Shown piece after piece: positions 1-7,307 of a stretch of DNA of 64,000 bases (positions are counted from its first letter, which is position 1; each line of letters begins with the position of its first letter). The stretch comes from Sphingomonas sanxanigenens DSM 19645 = NX02 (GTDB lineage Bacteria; Pseudomonadota; Alphaproteobacteria; Sphingomonadales; Sphingomonadaceae): NCBI RefSeq assembly GCF_000512205.2, contig NZ_CP006644.1, forward strand, positions 3,280,520 through 3,344,519. The letters run 5' to 3'. The translations under genes were made by a program, and so were the position numbers. Under the pieces are notes generated by a model, which saw only the letters and a list, made by a program, of their open reading frames with translations, made no database searches and was not told the origin of the DNA.

Positions 1-1
1 C

Positions 2-862
2 AAGGGCGAGACGCTGGCGGTGGTCGGCGAGAGCGGCTGCGGCAAATCGACGCTGGGGCGCACCATCCTGCGCTTCGTCGAGCCCAGCGGCGGCAATGTC
101 TGGCTCGACGGCCATCGCATCACCGAGATGGCCGGGCGCGAGATGCGGCGGCTGCGGCGGCAGATGCAGGTGGTGTTCCAGGATCCTGCCGCCAGCCTTT
201 CGCCGCGGATGCGGGTGCGGGACATCGTCGCCGAGCCGTTGCGGAACTATGGGCTCGTCAGCGGCCGCGCCGCGATCGCCGAGCGCGTCGGCGACCTGCT
301 GGAGCAGGTCGGCCTGCCGCGCGACGCAGGCGAGCGCTACCCCCATGAATTCTCCGGCGGCCAGCGCCAGCGTATCGCCATCGCCCGCGCGCTCGCGCCC
401 GGGCCGGACCTGCTGATCTGCGACGAGGCGGTCTCCGCGCTGGACGTGTCCAGCAAGGCACAGATCGTCAACCTGCTCGCCGACCTGCAGCGGCGGCTGG
501 GGCTGGCGATCCTGTTCATCAGCCACGACCTCGCGGTGGTGGAGCATATCGCCGATCGCATCGCGGTGATGTATCTCGGCCGCATCGTCGAGCTCGCCGA
601 CCGCACGACCCTGTTCGCGGCGCCGGCGCATCCCTATACGCAGGCCCTGCTCTCCGCAGTGCTCGATCCGAACCCGGTGCGCAAACGCCAGCGCATCGCG
701 CTGAAGGGCGAGGTGCCGAGCCCGATCGACCCGCCCGCCGGCTGCCATTTCCACACCCGCTGCCCCTATGCGTTCGAACGCTGCCGCAGCGAGCCGCCGG
801 TGCTGGCGCAACGCGCGCCGGGGCAGGTGGCGGCGTGCCATCTGGAGGCATTGCCGGGTTAA
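2..862 (+). CDS. Oligopeptide/dipeptide ABC transporter ATP-binding protein (DppF/OppF type), 5' end missing
   Basis: Energises peptide import at the cytoplasmic face of the inner membrane. The reading frame is open from the window edge, so the start and first strand lie upstream. Visible motifs are the Walker [10 protein letters not shown] at the very beginning, the signature SGGQRQR, and the Walker B region followed by [10 protein letters not shown]. The C-terminal extension [22 protein letters not shown] is cut short here to its Cys-rich core [14 protein letters not shown], which is typical of the OppD/OppF/DppF subfamily rather than other ABC ATPases. As the last gene before convergent genes it is probably the 3' end of an opp/dpp-like operon. 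The exact peptide substrate cannot be told. Family assignment is secure. Confidence 0.93.
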   Translation, partial: KGETLAVVGESGCGKSTLGRTILRFVEPSGGNVWLDGHRITEMAGREMRRLRRQMQVVFQDPAASLSPRMRVRDIVAEPLRNYGLVSGRAAIAERVGDLLEQVGLPRDAGERYPHEFSGGQRQRIAIARALAPGPDLLICDEAVSALDVSSKAQIVNLLADLQRRLGLAILFISHDLAVVEHIADRIAVMYLGRIVELADRTTLFAAPAHPYTQALLSAVLDPNPVRKRQRIALKGEVPSPIDPPAGCHFHTRCPYAFERCRSEPPVLAQRAPGQVAACHLEALPG

Positions 863-869
863 CGCCCCG

Positions 870-884
870 CCCGCCTGCGGCGGG
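870..884. terminator. Small hairpin between convergent genes
   Basis: A perfect 6-bp stem CCCGCC/GGCGGG with a TGC loop lies between the ABC ATPase stop and the stop of the lipoprotein gene. There is no T-run, so activity as an intrinsic terminator is uncertain. Confidence 0.3.
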
Positions 885-886
885 AG

Positions 887-1315
887 CTAGCGCGGCATCG
901 CCTGTTCGTTGCGCATGACGATCGCCGGCATCAGATCGCCCTGCCCCGGCTCGACGACGAGCAGCGCATACACCGCGTCGCCTGACGAGAAGGCGAGGAT
1001 CCGGCTGTGCCGCAGCAGCGCGTCGACCTTCAGCGGCTGCCACCCTGGGGGCACGCCTTTGCGCAGCGCGGCGACGACGGCCGCCCGCTGGTCGCGGCGG
1101 ATCGTGTGGAGTTCGTTGGAGACCCGGCCATAGTCCGGTTCGAGCGCATCGGCGACGGCGATGCTGTCATGGATCAGGCGATGGTTCACTGCGTCGCCGA
1201 ACGGATTCTCCGCCGGCGTCGCCAGCATCGCCGGCGGCTCGGGGAGCGCCTTCGGCCGGTCGTCACAGGCGCTCGCGGCAAGCAGCAGTGCGACCGCGAA
1301 CCCGATCCGGATCAT
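887..1315 (-). CDS. Small lipoprotein, last gene of the effector operon
   Basis: Encodes 142 residues starting with a lipoprotein signal: hydrophobic segment then LAASAC, with the lipidated cysteine at residue 17. The remainder (residues 30-140) is a compact soluble domain that I do not recognise. It begins 8 bases after the stop of the YezG-type immunity gene and is therefore almost certainly co-transcribed with the DUF1521 protein and the nuclease. Possible roles are a periplasmic accessory or second immunity protein for the nuclease pair, or an unrelated envelope protein; the sequence itself does not decide this. Confidence 0.72.
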   Translation of the reverse strand: MIRIGFAVALLLAASACDDRPKALPEPPAMLATPAENPFGDAVNHRLIHDSIAVADALEPDYGRVSNELHTIRRDQRAAVVAALRKGVPPGWQPLKVDALLRHSRILAFSSGDAVYALLVVEPGQGDLMPAIVMRNEQAMPR

Positions 1316-1323
1316 GCGGGCCG

Positions 1324-1632
1324 TCAGGCCGCCTTGTCGTCATAGTCGACGTCGAAGCGGAAGCGCCCCGCCGGATCGACCGAGAAGGTGCAGCGCTGCC
1401 AGGGCGCCTGGCCCGTCTTCACCATCGCATCGCGGATCTCGTTGAGCGCCTTGGCGATCTGGAACGAGGCAAGCGAAGGCAGCTTGGGCTGCGCGGTCTT
1501 GCCATCCTTCTCATACCAGTAGCGGGTCGTGGCGTGGCCATCGTCCAGCTCCGCCTCCAGCCACGCGCGCTGCACGCCCGGCGGGCAGGCTTCGAGCAGC
1601 GCGGTCGCGATCGTCCGGTAGCTTTCTTCCAC
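1324..1632 (-). CDS. YezG/DUF600-type immunity protein
   Basis: A 102-residue acidic protein. The layout (N-terminal helix, central W/Y-rich strands 'TTRYWYEKDG', C-terminal 'PWQRCTFSVDPAGRFRFDVDYDD') matches the YezG/DUF600 immunity family, whose members neutralise nuclease toxins of the YeeF/Endonuclea_NS_2 kind. The GTG start directly abuts the TAA of the nuclease gene, and its ribosome site GGAGG lies inside the toxin's last codons, so translation is coupled to toxin translation. It acts in the cytoplasm, presumably binding the nuclease at once after synthesis. Family call is from pattern recognition, strengthened by the position next to the matching toxin family. Confidence 0.8.
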   Translation of the reverse strand: MEESYRTIATALLEACPPGVQRAWLEAELDDGHATTRYWYEKDGKTAQPKLPSLASFQIAKALNEIRDAMVKTGQAPWQRCTFSVDPAGRFRFDVDYDDKAA

Positions 1633-2406
1633 TTAGACGCCTCCGGGACGGTTGAAGAAGGTGTCGGTCTGCGCGACGCCGTCGATCTCCGAATTGATCA
1701 CGAAGCCCTCGGGACGCGTGCTGTCGCTGCTGTAGATCACGTCGATCTTCACGTCGACATCCTTGCCGGCCTCCAGCGCGTTCTCGAACCCGCGTTCCAT
1801 GTCGCGCCACGCACCCATGTTGAAATTGCCGTTCATCGGCACGAGGTTCACGCGGTCGCCGGGGCCGTTGAAGATCGAGGCGATCAGATGGCCGCCCTGG
1901 TCGTCGGGCAGCCGGTCCTCGCGGCCCGAGACGCCCTGCTGATAGGAGTTGCGATCGGCGGTCTTGAGGTCGAGCTGCCCTTCGGCGCTGGTCACCCGGC
2001 CCTGACCGTCGGTCTGGTAGGTATAGCCGTTGACGACATAATCGGTATTCGGCTGGAGATCGCGCGCGTTGAGCTCGGGCGGCCAATCGCCCTTGCTGCC
2101 GCCGTCCATGACGATGCGGTCGCGGTCGCCGCCGCCGGCAGCGGACGCGTCGAGCGCGGCGGCGAACTCCCCGCTTTCGACGGGCGAAAGCTGCGCACCG
2201 ACCGCCGCCTCGAGCGCGGCGCGCGCATCGTCGTCGCCGCCGGCCCGGCGGGCGACGCCGGCGGCCAGCGCCGGCGCGTCGAGCGCGCCATTCGCCCCGC
2301 GATGACCCGCGATCAGCGAGGCGGCCACGCTGGCGGTGCTGCCAACCGCCGCGGGGATGTGCGTGCCGGACTGGCCTGGAAGGCCAGATATGCTGTCGTT
2401 GGTCAT
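1633..2406 (-). CDS. Candidate T3SS-exported DNA/RNA non-specific endonuclease toxin (Endonuclea_NS_2 type)
   Basis: Encodes 257 residues. Residues 1-105 are Ala/Gly/Ser-rich without a classical signal peptide, as is common for T3SS substrates. Residues 115-257 form the nuclease domain: 'YVVNGYTYQTDGQGRV' lead-in, catalytic-type motif DDQGGHLIA with H173, then NLVPMNGNFN and a C-terminal strand region. This arrangement is that of the family 2 DNA/RNA non-specific endonucleases (beta-beta-alpha-Me fold) found at the ends of LXG and other polymorphic toxins. The ATG at 2406 is preferred because longer upstream starts run into the preceding gene. The cognate immunity gene follows with no gap. 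Delivery by the T3SS is inferred from location only. Confidence 0.82.
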   Translation of the reverse strand: MTNDSISGLPGQSGTHIPAAVGSTASVAASLIAGHRGANGALDAPALAAGVARRAGGDDDARAALEAAVGAQLSPVESGEFAAALDASAAGGGDRDRIVMDGGSKGDWPPELNARDLQPNTDYVVNGYTYQTDGQGRVTSAEGQLDLKTADRNSYQQGVSGREDRLPDDQGGHLIASIFNGPGDRVNLVPMNGNFNMGAWRDMERGFENALEAGKDVDVKIDVIYSSDSTRPEGFVINSEIDGVAQTDTFFNRPGGV

Positions 2407-2431
2407 CGCGGGGCTCCCCGGGGAAGGGTTA

Positions 2432-3328
2432 TCAGGCGAACAGGTCTTCGCGGATCGCGGTGCGCGCGGCGGCGGCGAAGCTCTCACCGATGCCGACCGC
2501 GATGCCGAACATCAGGAAGGTGCCCAGCGCCTCGCGGATCTCGCCGAAGCTCGGCGCGGTGCTGCCGGGGCCATAGAGCTCGCCCGGCTTGGTGATCTCC
2601 AGATCGGCGTGCCTCGCGACCTCGCCGGTCAGTTCGGAGCGCCAGCCGAGGCCGGTCGCATTCTCGTGGAGGACGAAGCCGTCGCGCGTCGCCGCATCGA
2701 TCAGCGCGCCATTGTCAGACATCGAGATTTCGAGATCGCCGATCTCGTTCTGGCTGATGCCGTCGACGACGATCGCGCGATCGCCGTTGGTCACCGTCAC
2801 CTTGCTGGCGACATAGGCGTCGGGATTGCCGCCCCACTGCTCGGTATCGATCGTCACCTTGGTGCCGTTTTCGAGCGTGAAGGTGGTGGTGCCCCAGAAA
2901 TCGAACGCGCGCTCACCGTTGACGTCGACGTGCGGATCGCCCCAGATGCGCGTCCATTCGTTGGTCTTCTCGTTGTGGATCATGATCTCCGAGCTGCGCT
3001 CGTCGAGACGCATCGTATAGCCATCGCCCAGATCGATGTTGCCGGTATGCTCGCTGGTCAGCGAGGCGCTCCACTGCGCGCCGGGCTGCGGGGCGAAGAT
3101 CGGCGAGGCGCCGGGGCGGAGCGGCGGCTGCATCGTGCCGCCCAGCAGCGCGAACTGCGAGGGCAGCTGCGCGAACGCGAAGGGGCCGGCGAACAGCGGC
3201 TTGATGAAGGTGCCAAGGATGCCGGCGGCAAGCTGGATCGCCTGCCCCTCGATCGCGTTGTTCGGGCTCGAGCCCGGTTGGAGGTAGGCGTTCGCCGTCA
3301 GGCTGGTGTTGTAGATGATGTCGCTCAT
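2432..3328 (-). CDS. DUF1521 (MIIA, self-cleaving) effector-like protein related to rhizobial NopE
   Basis: Encodes 298 residues. Residues 90-230 contain the DUF1521 or metal-ion-inducible autocleavage domain: 'TRIWGDPHVDVNGERAFDFWG' region with GDPHVD at 130-135, followed by TTTFTLENGTKVTI. In Bradyrhizobium NopE1/NopE2, which are T3SS effectors, calcium induces cleavage between D and P of this motif, here D131-P132. There is no signal peptide; the C-terminus (270-298) has a Gly/Ala-rich hydrophobic helix. The ATG at 3328 is chosen because AGGGGA lies 6 bases upstream, making the further ATG at 3343 part of the ribosome site. It precedes the nuclease toxin by 25 bases in the same operon. Confidence 0.85.
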   Translation of the reverse strand: MSDIIYNTSLTANAYLQPGSSPNNAIEGQAIQLAAGILGTFIKPLFAGPFAFAQLPSQFALLGGTMQPPLRPGASPIFAPQPGAQWSASLTSEHTGNIDLGDGYTMRLDERSSEIMIHNEKTNEWTRIWGDPHVDVNGERAFDFWGTTTFTLENGTKVTIDTEQWGGNPDAYVASKVTVTNGDRAIVVDGISQNEIGDLEISMSDNGALIDAATRDGFVLHENATGLGWRSELTGEVARHADLEITKPGELYGPGSTAPSFGEIREALGTFLMFGIAVGIGESFAAAARTAIREDLFA

Positions 3329-3372
3329 CGTCGTTCCCCTCAATCCCGAGCGTCATCGACGCCGGTGGTGGA

Positions 3373-3816
3373 TCAGGTCGCGGCGAGGATCTCCCGCGCC
3401 GCGCGTTCGAGAAAGGCTGCCACGGTGGCTACGCCATCATCGGCGGAGCCGGTCGGTTCATAGGTTTCCAGCGCCCGGTCGACCCGATCGAGCGTTCCGC
3501 CGTCCGCGCGCGCTGCCATGTCGGCAGAGATGGCGGCGGCGATCTCCTCGATCGCGCGCTGCAGCTCGCCCGCCGAAGCGGCCGGGCTGGTCGGAAAATG
3601 CCCGACGACCGCGGCACCGATCTGCTGCAGCCGGTAGGGGTCGGAACCGATCGGCGTGTCGTTGCGCGCGATGCCGAGCTCCCCGGCAATCCGCGCCACC
3701 ACCGCCATCGCCACCGCCCGCGCGCTCGCCTCACCGAGGATGAGCGGCGTCACCGCACCGCCGCCGGAGCGGTCGATGGGGCCAAGCGGGCCGGAGGAGA
3801 TTCGGTCGATCGTCAT
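3373..3816 (-). CDS. Unknown protein, first gene of the effector operon
   Basis: Encodes 147 residues, mostly predicted helix and acidic, with no signal peptide or membrane segment. A good ribosome site (CAGGAA, 8 bases from ATG) supports the start. It leads the operon that continues, 44 bases later, with the DUF1521 protein, nuclease and immunity genes, and the shared T3SS-locus motif lies 72 bases upstream. Size, charge and position would fit a secretion chaperone or a secreted accessory protein, but I see no diagnostic chaperone motif and do not assign a function. Confidence 0.65.
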   Translation of the reverse strand: MTIDRISSGPLGPIDRSGGGAVTPLILGEASARAVAMAVVARIAGELGIARNDTPIGSDPYRLQQIGAAVVGHFPTSPAASAGELQRAIEEIAAAISADMAARADGGTLDRVDRALETYEPTGSADDGVATVAAFLERAAREILAAT

Positions 3817-3887
3817 GGCGTTGTTTCCTGAGCAGAGAAAAGCATGGCGCGTGATGCGATGCGCTCCGCGATACGCTTAGCTGGGGT

Positions 3888-3903
3888 AGTCGGATCGATT
3901 AGC
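3888..3903 (-). promoter_or_regulatory. Copy 1 of a shared 16-base motif upstream of the effector operon
   Basis: On the plus strand it reads TAGTCGGATCGATTAG. It matches the copy at 6138-6153 in 15 of 16 positions. The copy is flanked by partly inverted CGCTTA/TTAGCG ends. It lies 72 bases ahead of the start of the first effector-operon gene. A binding site for the LuxR-type regulator of this locus is the obvious hypothesis. Confidence 0.5.
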
Positions 3904-4006
3904 GGGGACGCGGCAGGCCTGCGATCCGGATCCGAAACAGGTTCGCCCCAGGCAGCGGCTGCCCGGGGCGAACGGAAAACAGTCTGTCACGTCGAGGCGG
4001 ACGGGT

Positions 4007-4990
4007 TCAGCCCCGCTCCTGCCGGCCGCGTGCCTTCCACGCGATCATCCCGCCGACACCGGCGGCCACCAGCGCCGCCACGACGGGGGTGACGATGCTG
4101 GCGTCGCCGCCTTCCTGTTCGGCCGGCGCCTTCCCGGCATCGCCGGCGAGCGCCAGCGCCTGCTTGTCTGCGCCCTTCGCATCGTCGCGCGCGCCGGTCC
4201 GGCCGAGCGAAAGGCCATTCTCGTCCAGCCCCATCGTGCGCACGTCGAAGCCGAAGGTCGATTGCGCGCCCTTGGCGATCGCGTCGGACACGCGCTCGAG
4301 CATCTCGGGGTCGTTCTTGACCTGCTCGATCGCGGCACCGGCGTAGATCGTGTGGATCATCATCGCCTCGGCCAGTTCCTGCTTCATGTCCTCGGTCGCC
4401 TCGGCGAATTCGGGCGAGGCGGCCATGGCGGAGGCGATCTGGTTGCTGACCGCGCGGAGTTGGGCCTTCGAGGGATCGTCGCCGCGGCCGCGCGAGGTGT
4501 ACCAAGCGGTGACGAGATAGCCCGCGACGGTATCGGCGACGTCATTGCCGTCGAGCCCGAACTGCGCGAAGGCGGCGCGCGCATCGTTCAGCAGCTTGCC
4601 GCCCCGCAGCGAGCGTTCGAGGTCGGCACCGGTCTTTTCGTCCGCCTCGCGCGTGCGCTGGACGAACTGACGCAGATTCTTCTGCGTGCGCGCCGGATCG
4701 GGGGTGTAGCTGGTGTCGATCTCGGCGCGCCCGCCGGGCGCGCCGCGCGCGCTCTGCGCGGTGAAGGAGGAGACATCGAGCGAGCGCAGCGGCGCGCGCG
4801 GCCGCGCCACGGGGCGCGCGGACGAACGGCGCTCGTTGGAATAGCGCACCGCCTCACCGCCGGCATAGCCGACCATCAGCCCCGGATCGAGCGCCGGGCC
4901 GATGTCCTGCGCGAAGGCGGGAGGAGCGGCGACGAATGTGAGGCAGGCAGCCGCGGTGAGCGCGGCACGGGCCGATGCAAGCATGGACAT
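4007..4990 (-). CDS. Exported protein with 'QDxGPALDPGxMVGYAGGEAVRY' N-terminus and C-terminal membrane anchor
   Basis: Encodes 327 residues. A Sec signal peptide ends at about A27/Q28. The mature protein starts with QDIGPALDPGLMVGYAGGEA, nearly identical to the start of its neighbour. Residues 90-270 are a helical domain that resembles DUF6683-type exported proteins, though I hold this loosely. Residues 299-318 form a hydrophobic segment followed by an Arg/Lys tail, suggesting inner-membrane anchoring with the domain in the periplasm. Two ATGs (4990 and 4984) follow GGAG closely; the second has better spacing. It lies between the effector operon and T3SS genes on the same strand, so a T3SS-associated envelope role is plausible but unproven. 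Confidence 0.72.
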   Translation of the reverse strand: MSMLASARAALTAAACLTFVAAPPAFAQDIGPALDPGLMVGYAGGEAVRYSNERRSSARPVARPRAPLRSLDVSSFTAQSARGAPGGRAEIDTSYTPDPARTQKNLRQFVQRTREADEKTGADLERSLRGGKLLNDARAAFAQFGLDGNDVADTVAGYLVTAWYTSRGRGDDPSKAQLRAVSNQIASAMAASPEFAEATEDMKQELAEAMMIHTIYAGAAIEQVKNDPEMLERVSDAIAKGAQSTFGFDVRTMGLDENGLSLGRTGARDDAKGADKQALALAGDAGKAPAEQEGGDASIVTPVVAALVAAGVGGMIAWKARGRQERG

Positions 4991-5003
4991 CCTCTCCTTT
5001 CGC

Positions 5004-5312
5004 TTAGTTCGGCAGCCCCTGGCAGCGGCGGTAACGCATATAGTCGTCGCGCGAGAGCGACCCGACACGTTGGCGCAACGCGGCCACGTCCGAACACTCT
5101 TCCTGGCGGCGCACAGTGGGGCGGGCGTTGGAGCGTCGCGCGAGCTTGGCGCGGCGCTGATTGTCGTAGCGGACAGCCTCGCCGCCGGCATAGCCGACCA
5201 TCGCGCCCGGATCGAGCGCGGGGCCGACATCCTGGGCAGGCGCCGACATGGGCAAGATCAGACCGACGCCGAGCGTGGCGACAAGCAGACAGGTCGAACG
5301 GACGGGAGCCAT
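5004..5312 (-). CDS. Small exported protein sharing the mature N-terminus of its neighbour
   Basis: Encodes 102 residues with a Sec signal peptide cleaved at about A26/Q27. The mature sequence begins QDVGPALDPGAMVGYAGGEA and continues VRYDNQRR, closely matching the beginning of the 327-residue protein just downstream. The rest is Arg-rich and has two cysteines (in EECSD and RRCQG) that could pair in the periplasm. GGAG lies 7 bases before the ATG. The gene starts right after a clear terminator, and the neighbour begins 13 bases after its stop, so the two are a small transcription unit probably formed by partial duplication. Confidence 0.72.
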   Translation of the reverse strand: MAPVRSTCLLVATLGVGLILPMSAPAQDVGPALDPGAMVGYAGGEAVRYDNQRRAKLARRSNARPTVRRQEECSDVAALRQRVGSLSRDDYMRYRRCQGLPN

Positions 5313-5329
5313 TACGCGTCTCCTCAACC

Positions 5330-5366
5330 AAAAAAGGACTACCCCCCGACCATAGCCGAGGGGTAG
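5330..5366 (-). terminator. Intrinsic terminator of the 203-residue protein gene
   Basis: Read on the minus strand, CTACCCC pairs with GGGGTAG around a 14-base loop that can extend the stem, and is followed by TCC and six T residues. It lies 31 bases after the stop of the filament/translocator candidate and just before the next gene's ribosome site. Confidence 0.75.
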
Positions 5367-5397
5367 CACTTGGTTCGCCTTTTTTGCGGCAGGCCGA

Positions 5398-6009
5398 TTA
5401 CTGCTTGCGGGCAGTGGACGACATACCTTCGCCGATCGCCTTGATCGCGGTGCTGGCAGCGTTGAACAGGATGCTGAACTGCTGCGACAGCGCGCTGAAC
5501 TTGGTGGTCAGGTCCGGCGTGTCCTTGGTGATGTCTTCCGCCATCGCGCTCATATCTTCCGCCATCTCGTTCAGCGTGCCGCCCAGCGCCTCGGCGATCG
5601 CCTGCAGCCAGCCTTCGCCGCCCCTGCCGCCGCCGCGGGTGCTCTTCTCCGCCTGGCGCGCGCCCTCGAGCGCGGTCTGGGTGAGCTGGTCGTTGAGGTC
5701 GCGCTGGAACTCGCCCTGCTGCGCCGGCGAGAAGCCCATGCCCTCGCTGAACGCCTGGACGGCTTCCTCGAGGTTGCGCTGCACGCCCGCGGTGTCGCCC
5801 ATCGCGCCGGAGAAAGCGCCCTGCGCCACGTCGATCATCGACTGCGGCAGGCCGAGCTGCTGGCCGAGCTGCTGGATCAGCTGCTCGCCGATCGCCGAAA
5901 CCAGCGTCTTGACCGCGAGCGAGGCCCAGCCCGCCGGGGTCGCCATCATCACCAGCGAGGCCGGGTTGATCACCGAAGAGAAAAGTCCGCCGAGTCCACC
6001 GATGCTCAT
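5398..6009 (-). CDS. Candidate T3SS secreted filament/translocator-like protein
   Basis: Encodes 203 residues without a signal peptide. Residues 1-60 contain a hydrophobic, Gly/Ala-rich stretch (INPASLVMMATPAGWASLAV). The rest is strongly helical and Gln/Glu/Ala-rich, ending in 'LFNAASTAIKAIGEGMSSTARK', the kind of C-terminal amphipathic coiled coil seen in exported T3SS filament and translocator proteins. It has its own ribosome site (GGGAG, 7 bases from ATG) and terminator, and copy 2 of the shared locus motif sits 130 bases upstream. It could be the hydrophilic translocator or filament subunit otherwise missing here. The call rests on composition and context. Confidence 0.5.
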   Translation of the reverse strand: MSIGGLGGLFSSVINPASLVMMATPAGWASLAVKTLVSAIGEQLIQQLGQQLGLPQSMIDVAQGAFSGAMGDTAGVQRNLEEAVQAFSEGMGFSPAQQGEFQRDLNDQLTQTALEGARQAEKSTRGGGRGGEGWLQAIAEALGGTLNEMAEDMSAMAEDITKDTPDLTTKFSALSQQFSILFNAASTAIKAIGEGMSSTARKQ

Positions 6010-6120
6010 CGTCTTGCTCCCAAGCTAGGGGCGGCCACGCCGTTCCCCGTCTGAATGTCGCGCCCGGCCGATTGCCGAGACACCAGCCTTGTCCCCGATC
6101 GCGGCCGCCGCCACACTCAC

Positions 6121-6153
6121 CGATCCGACTAGCGGCCTAGTCGGATCGCTTAG
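6121..6153. promoter_or_regulatory. Perfect 12-bp inverted repeat containing copy 2 of the shared motif
   Basis: CGATCCGACTAG (6121-6132), spacer CGGC, then CTAGTCGGATCG (6137-6148): a perfect palindrome. The right arm continues into TTAG and contains the 16-base motif also found at 3888-3903. It overlaps the stop of the luxR-type gene and lies upstream of the 203-residue protein gene. No T-run follows on either strand, which favours an operator over a terminator. Confidence 0.55.
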
Positions 6154-6515
6154 GTGAGCGGATGGAAGAACAATCCGGCCAGCGCGTTGAGTTCGCGCAC
6201 GCCATCGAGTTCGAGCTTGCGGCACATATTGTTGAGGTGAACGCGCACCGTATTCTCGCTGATCACCAGCAATGTCGCGATGTCGGCATTGGCGCGGCCC
6301 CAGCCGAGGAAGCGCAGCACCGCCGCCTCCGTCTTGGTCAGGGTGCGGATGCCCTCGATATGGCGTTCGGGAATGCGCGAGCGCGGGATGCGGAACTCGC
6401 CGATGAGTTCCTCTTCGGCGCCCGCCGCCGCGTCCGCCTTGCGCAGCAGCCGCATCAGTTCGCGCAGCCGCGCCTCTTCGTCGGCATCCACCGCGAGGGG
6501 ATCGTCACCGGTCAT
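6150..6515 (-). CDS. Single-domain LuxR-type (GerE) transcriptional regulator, last gene of the sctU operon
   Basis: Encodes 121 residues: an Asp/Glu/Arg-rich helical N-terminus (1-50) and a C-terminal LuxR/GerE helix-turn-helix (about 57-118, core 'ANADIATLLVISENTVRVHL'). There is no receiver, PAS or autoinducer domain. The ATG overlaps the sctT stop (ATGA), so it is translated with the export apparatus. It probably acts as the local regulator of the T3SS locus, and the palindromic motif just beyond its stop is a natural candidate target. Confidence 0.85.
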   Translation of the reverse strand: MTGDDPLAVDADEEARLRELMRLLRKADAAAGAEEELIGEFRIPRSRIPERHIEGIRTLTKTEAAVLRFLGWGRANADIATLLVISENTVRVHLNNMCRKLELDGVRELNALAGLFFHPLT

Positions 6516-7300
6516 CGCGCCAGCGCCCCGATGACGGCGCGGACGACATTGCCGCGCTCCGCCAGATCGCCGATCACCACCTGCGCAAAGGCCGGCAGCA
6601 GCAACAGCAGCAGGAAGGTCGCCGCCCAGCTCTTGATCGACAACGACAGCGAAAAGACGTTCAGCTGCTGGGCGAAGCGGTTGAGCAACCCCAGCCCCGC
6701 ATCGATCACATAGAGGAACATGATGACGGGTGCGGCGATCAGCAGCGCCAGCATCATCAGCCGGCCGAACTCGGCCTCGAACACGCGCAGGCTCGACATC
6801 TCGAGGCTCGGCCAGTCCGCCGCGATCGGCCAGATCGCATAGCTTTCGATGACGGTGCCGACGAGCAGCAGGATTCCGCCCGAAGCCGCGAAGATCACAT
6901 TGGCGAGGCGACCGAGCAGCGCGCCGTTGAGCGAGGTCATGTTGCCGCCCATCGGTTCGAGGATCTGCCCGATCGTCGCGCCGACCTTGGCATCGATGAT
7001 CTCGCCCGCCGCCTCCATCGCCCACAGGATCGTGCCGAAGAAGAAGCCGATGACGAGCCCCGCCGCGGCTTCCTTCAACAGCATCCGCGCCCATTGCAGC
7101 GCGCCGAGCGCGCTCGGATCGACCTGCGGCTGCATGACGAAGGCGACGCCGCCCAGCGTGAGGATGATCGAGTTGCGCACCGTCGACGGAATCGTCTCCC
7201 GCGCGAAGATCGGCACGAAGATGAACGCGAAGGCGAAGCGCGACGCAGCGAGCGCCACCAGCAGCAGCTGGTTCGCCCAGGCCTGATCCGCCATCACCAT
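6512..7300 (-). CDS. sctT: T3SS export apparatus protein SctT (YscT/SpaR/FliR family)
   Basis: An inner-membrane component of the export gate, which assembles with SctR and SctS. About 262 residues with several membrane helices; recognisable FliR-family stretches include 'SRFAFAFIFVPIFARETIP' near the N-terminus and 'AGLVIGFFFGTILWAMEAAGE' in the middle. The start is uncertain: ATGs exist at 7300 and 7294, both just past the sctS stop, and the open frame extends to 7330. Lies between sctS and the luxR-type gene with overlaps at the 3' end. Confidence 0.92.
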   Translation of the reverse strand: MVMADQAWANQLLLVALAASRFAFAFIFVPIFARETIPSTVRNSIILTLGGVAFVMQPQVDPSALGALQWARMLLKEAAAGLVIGFFFGTILWAMEAAGEIIDAKVGATIGQILEPMGGNMTSLNGALLGRLANVIFAASGGILLLVGTVIESYAIWPIAADWPSLEMSSLRVFEAEFGRLMMLALLIAAPVIMFLYVIDAGLGLLNRFAQQLNVFSLSLSIKSWAATFLLLLLLPAFAQVVIGDLAERGNVVRAVIGALAR

Positions 7301-7307
7301 CCGCGCA

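Noticed and set aside
1288-3463. Long plus-strand open frames opposite the effector operon
   Set aside because: Arg/Ala/Gly-rich antisense frames typical of high-GC DNA; the minus-strand frames carry recognisable domains.
3888-6153. The shared motif being a rhizobial tts box
   Set aside because: Sequence does not fit the tts-box consensus as I remember it, and the local regulator is LuxR-type, not TtsI; treated as a different box.
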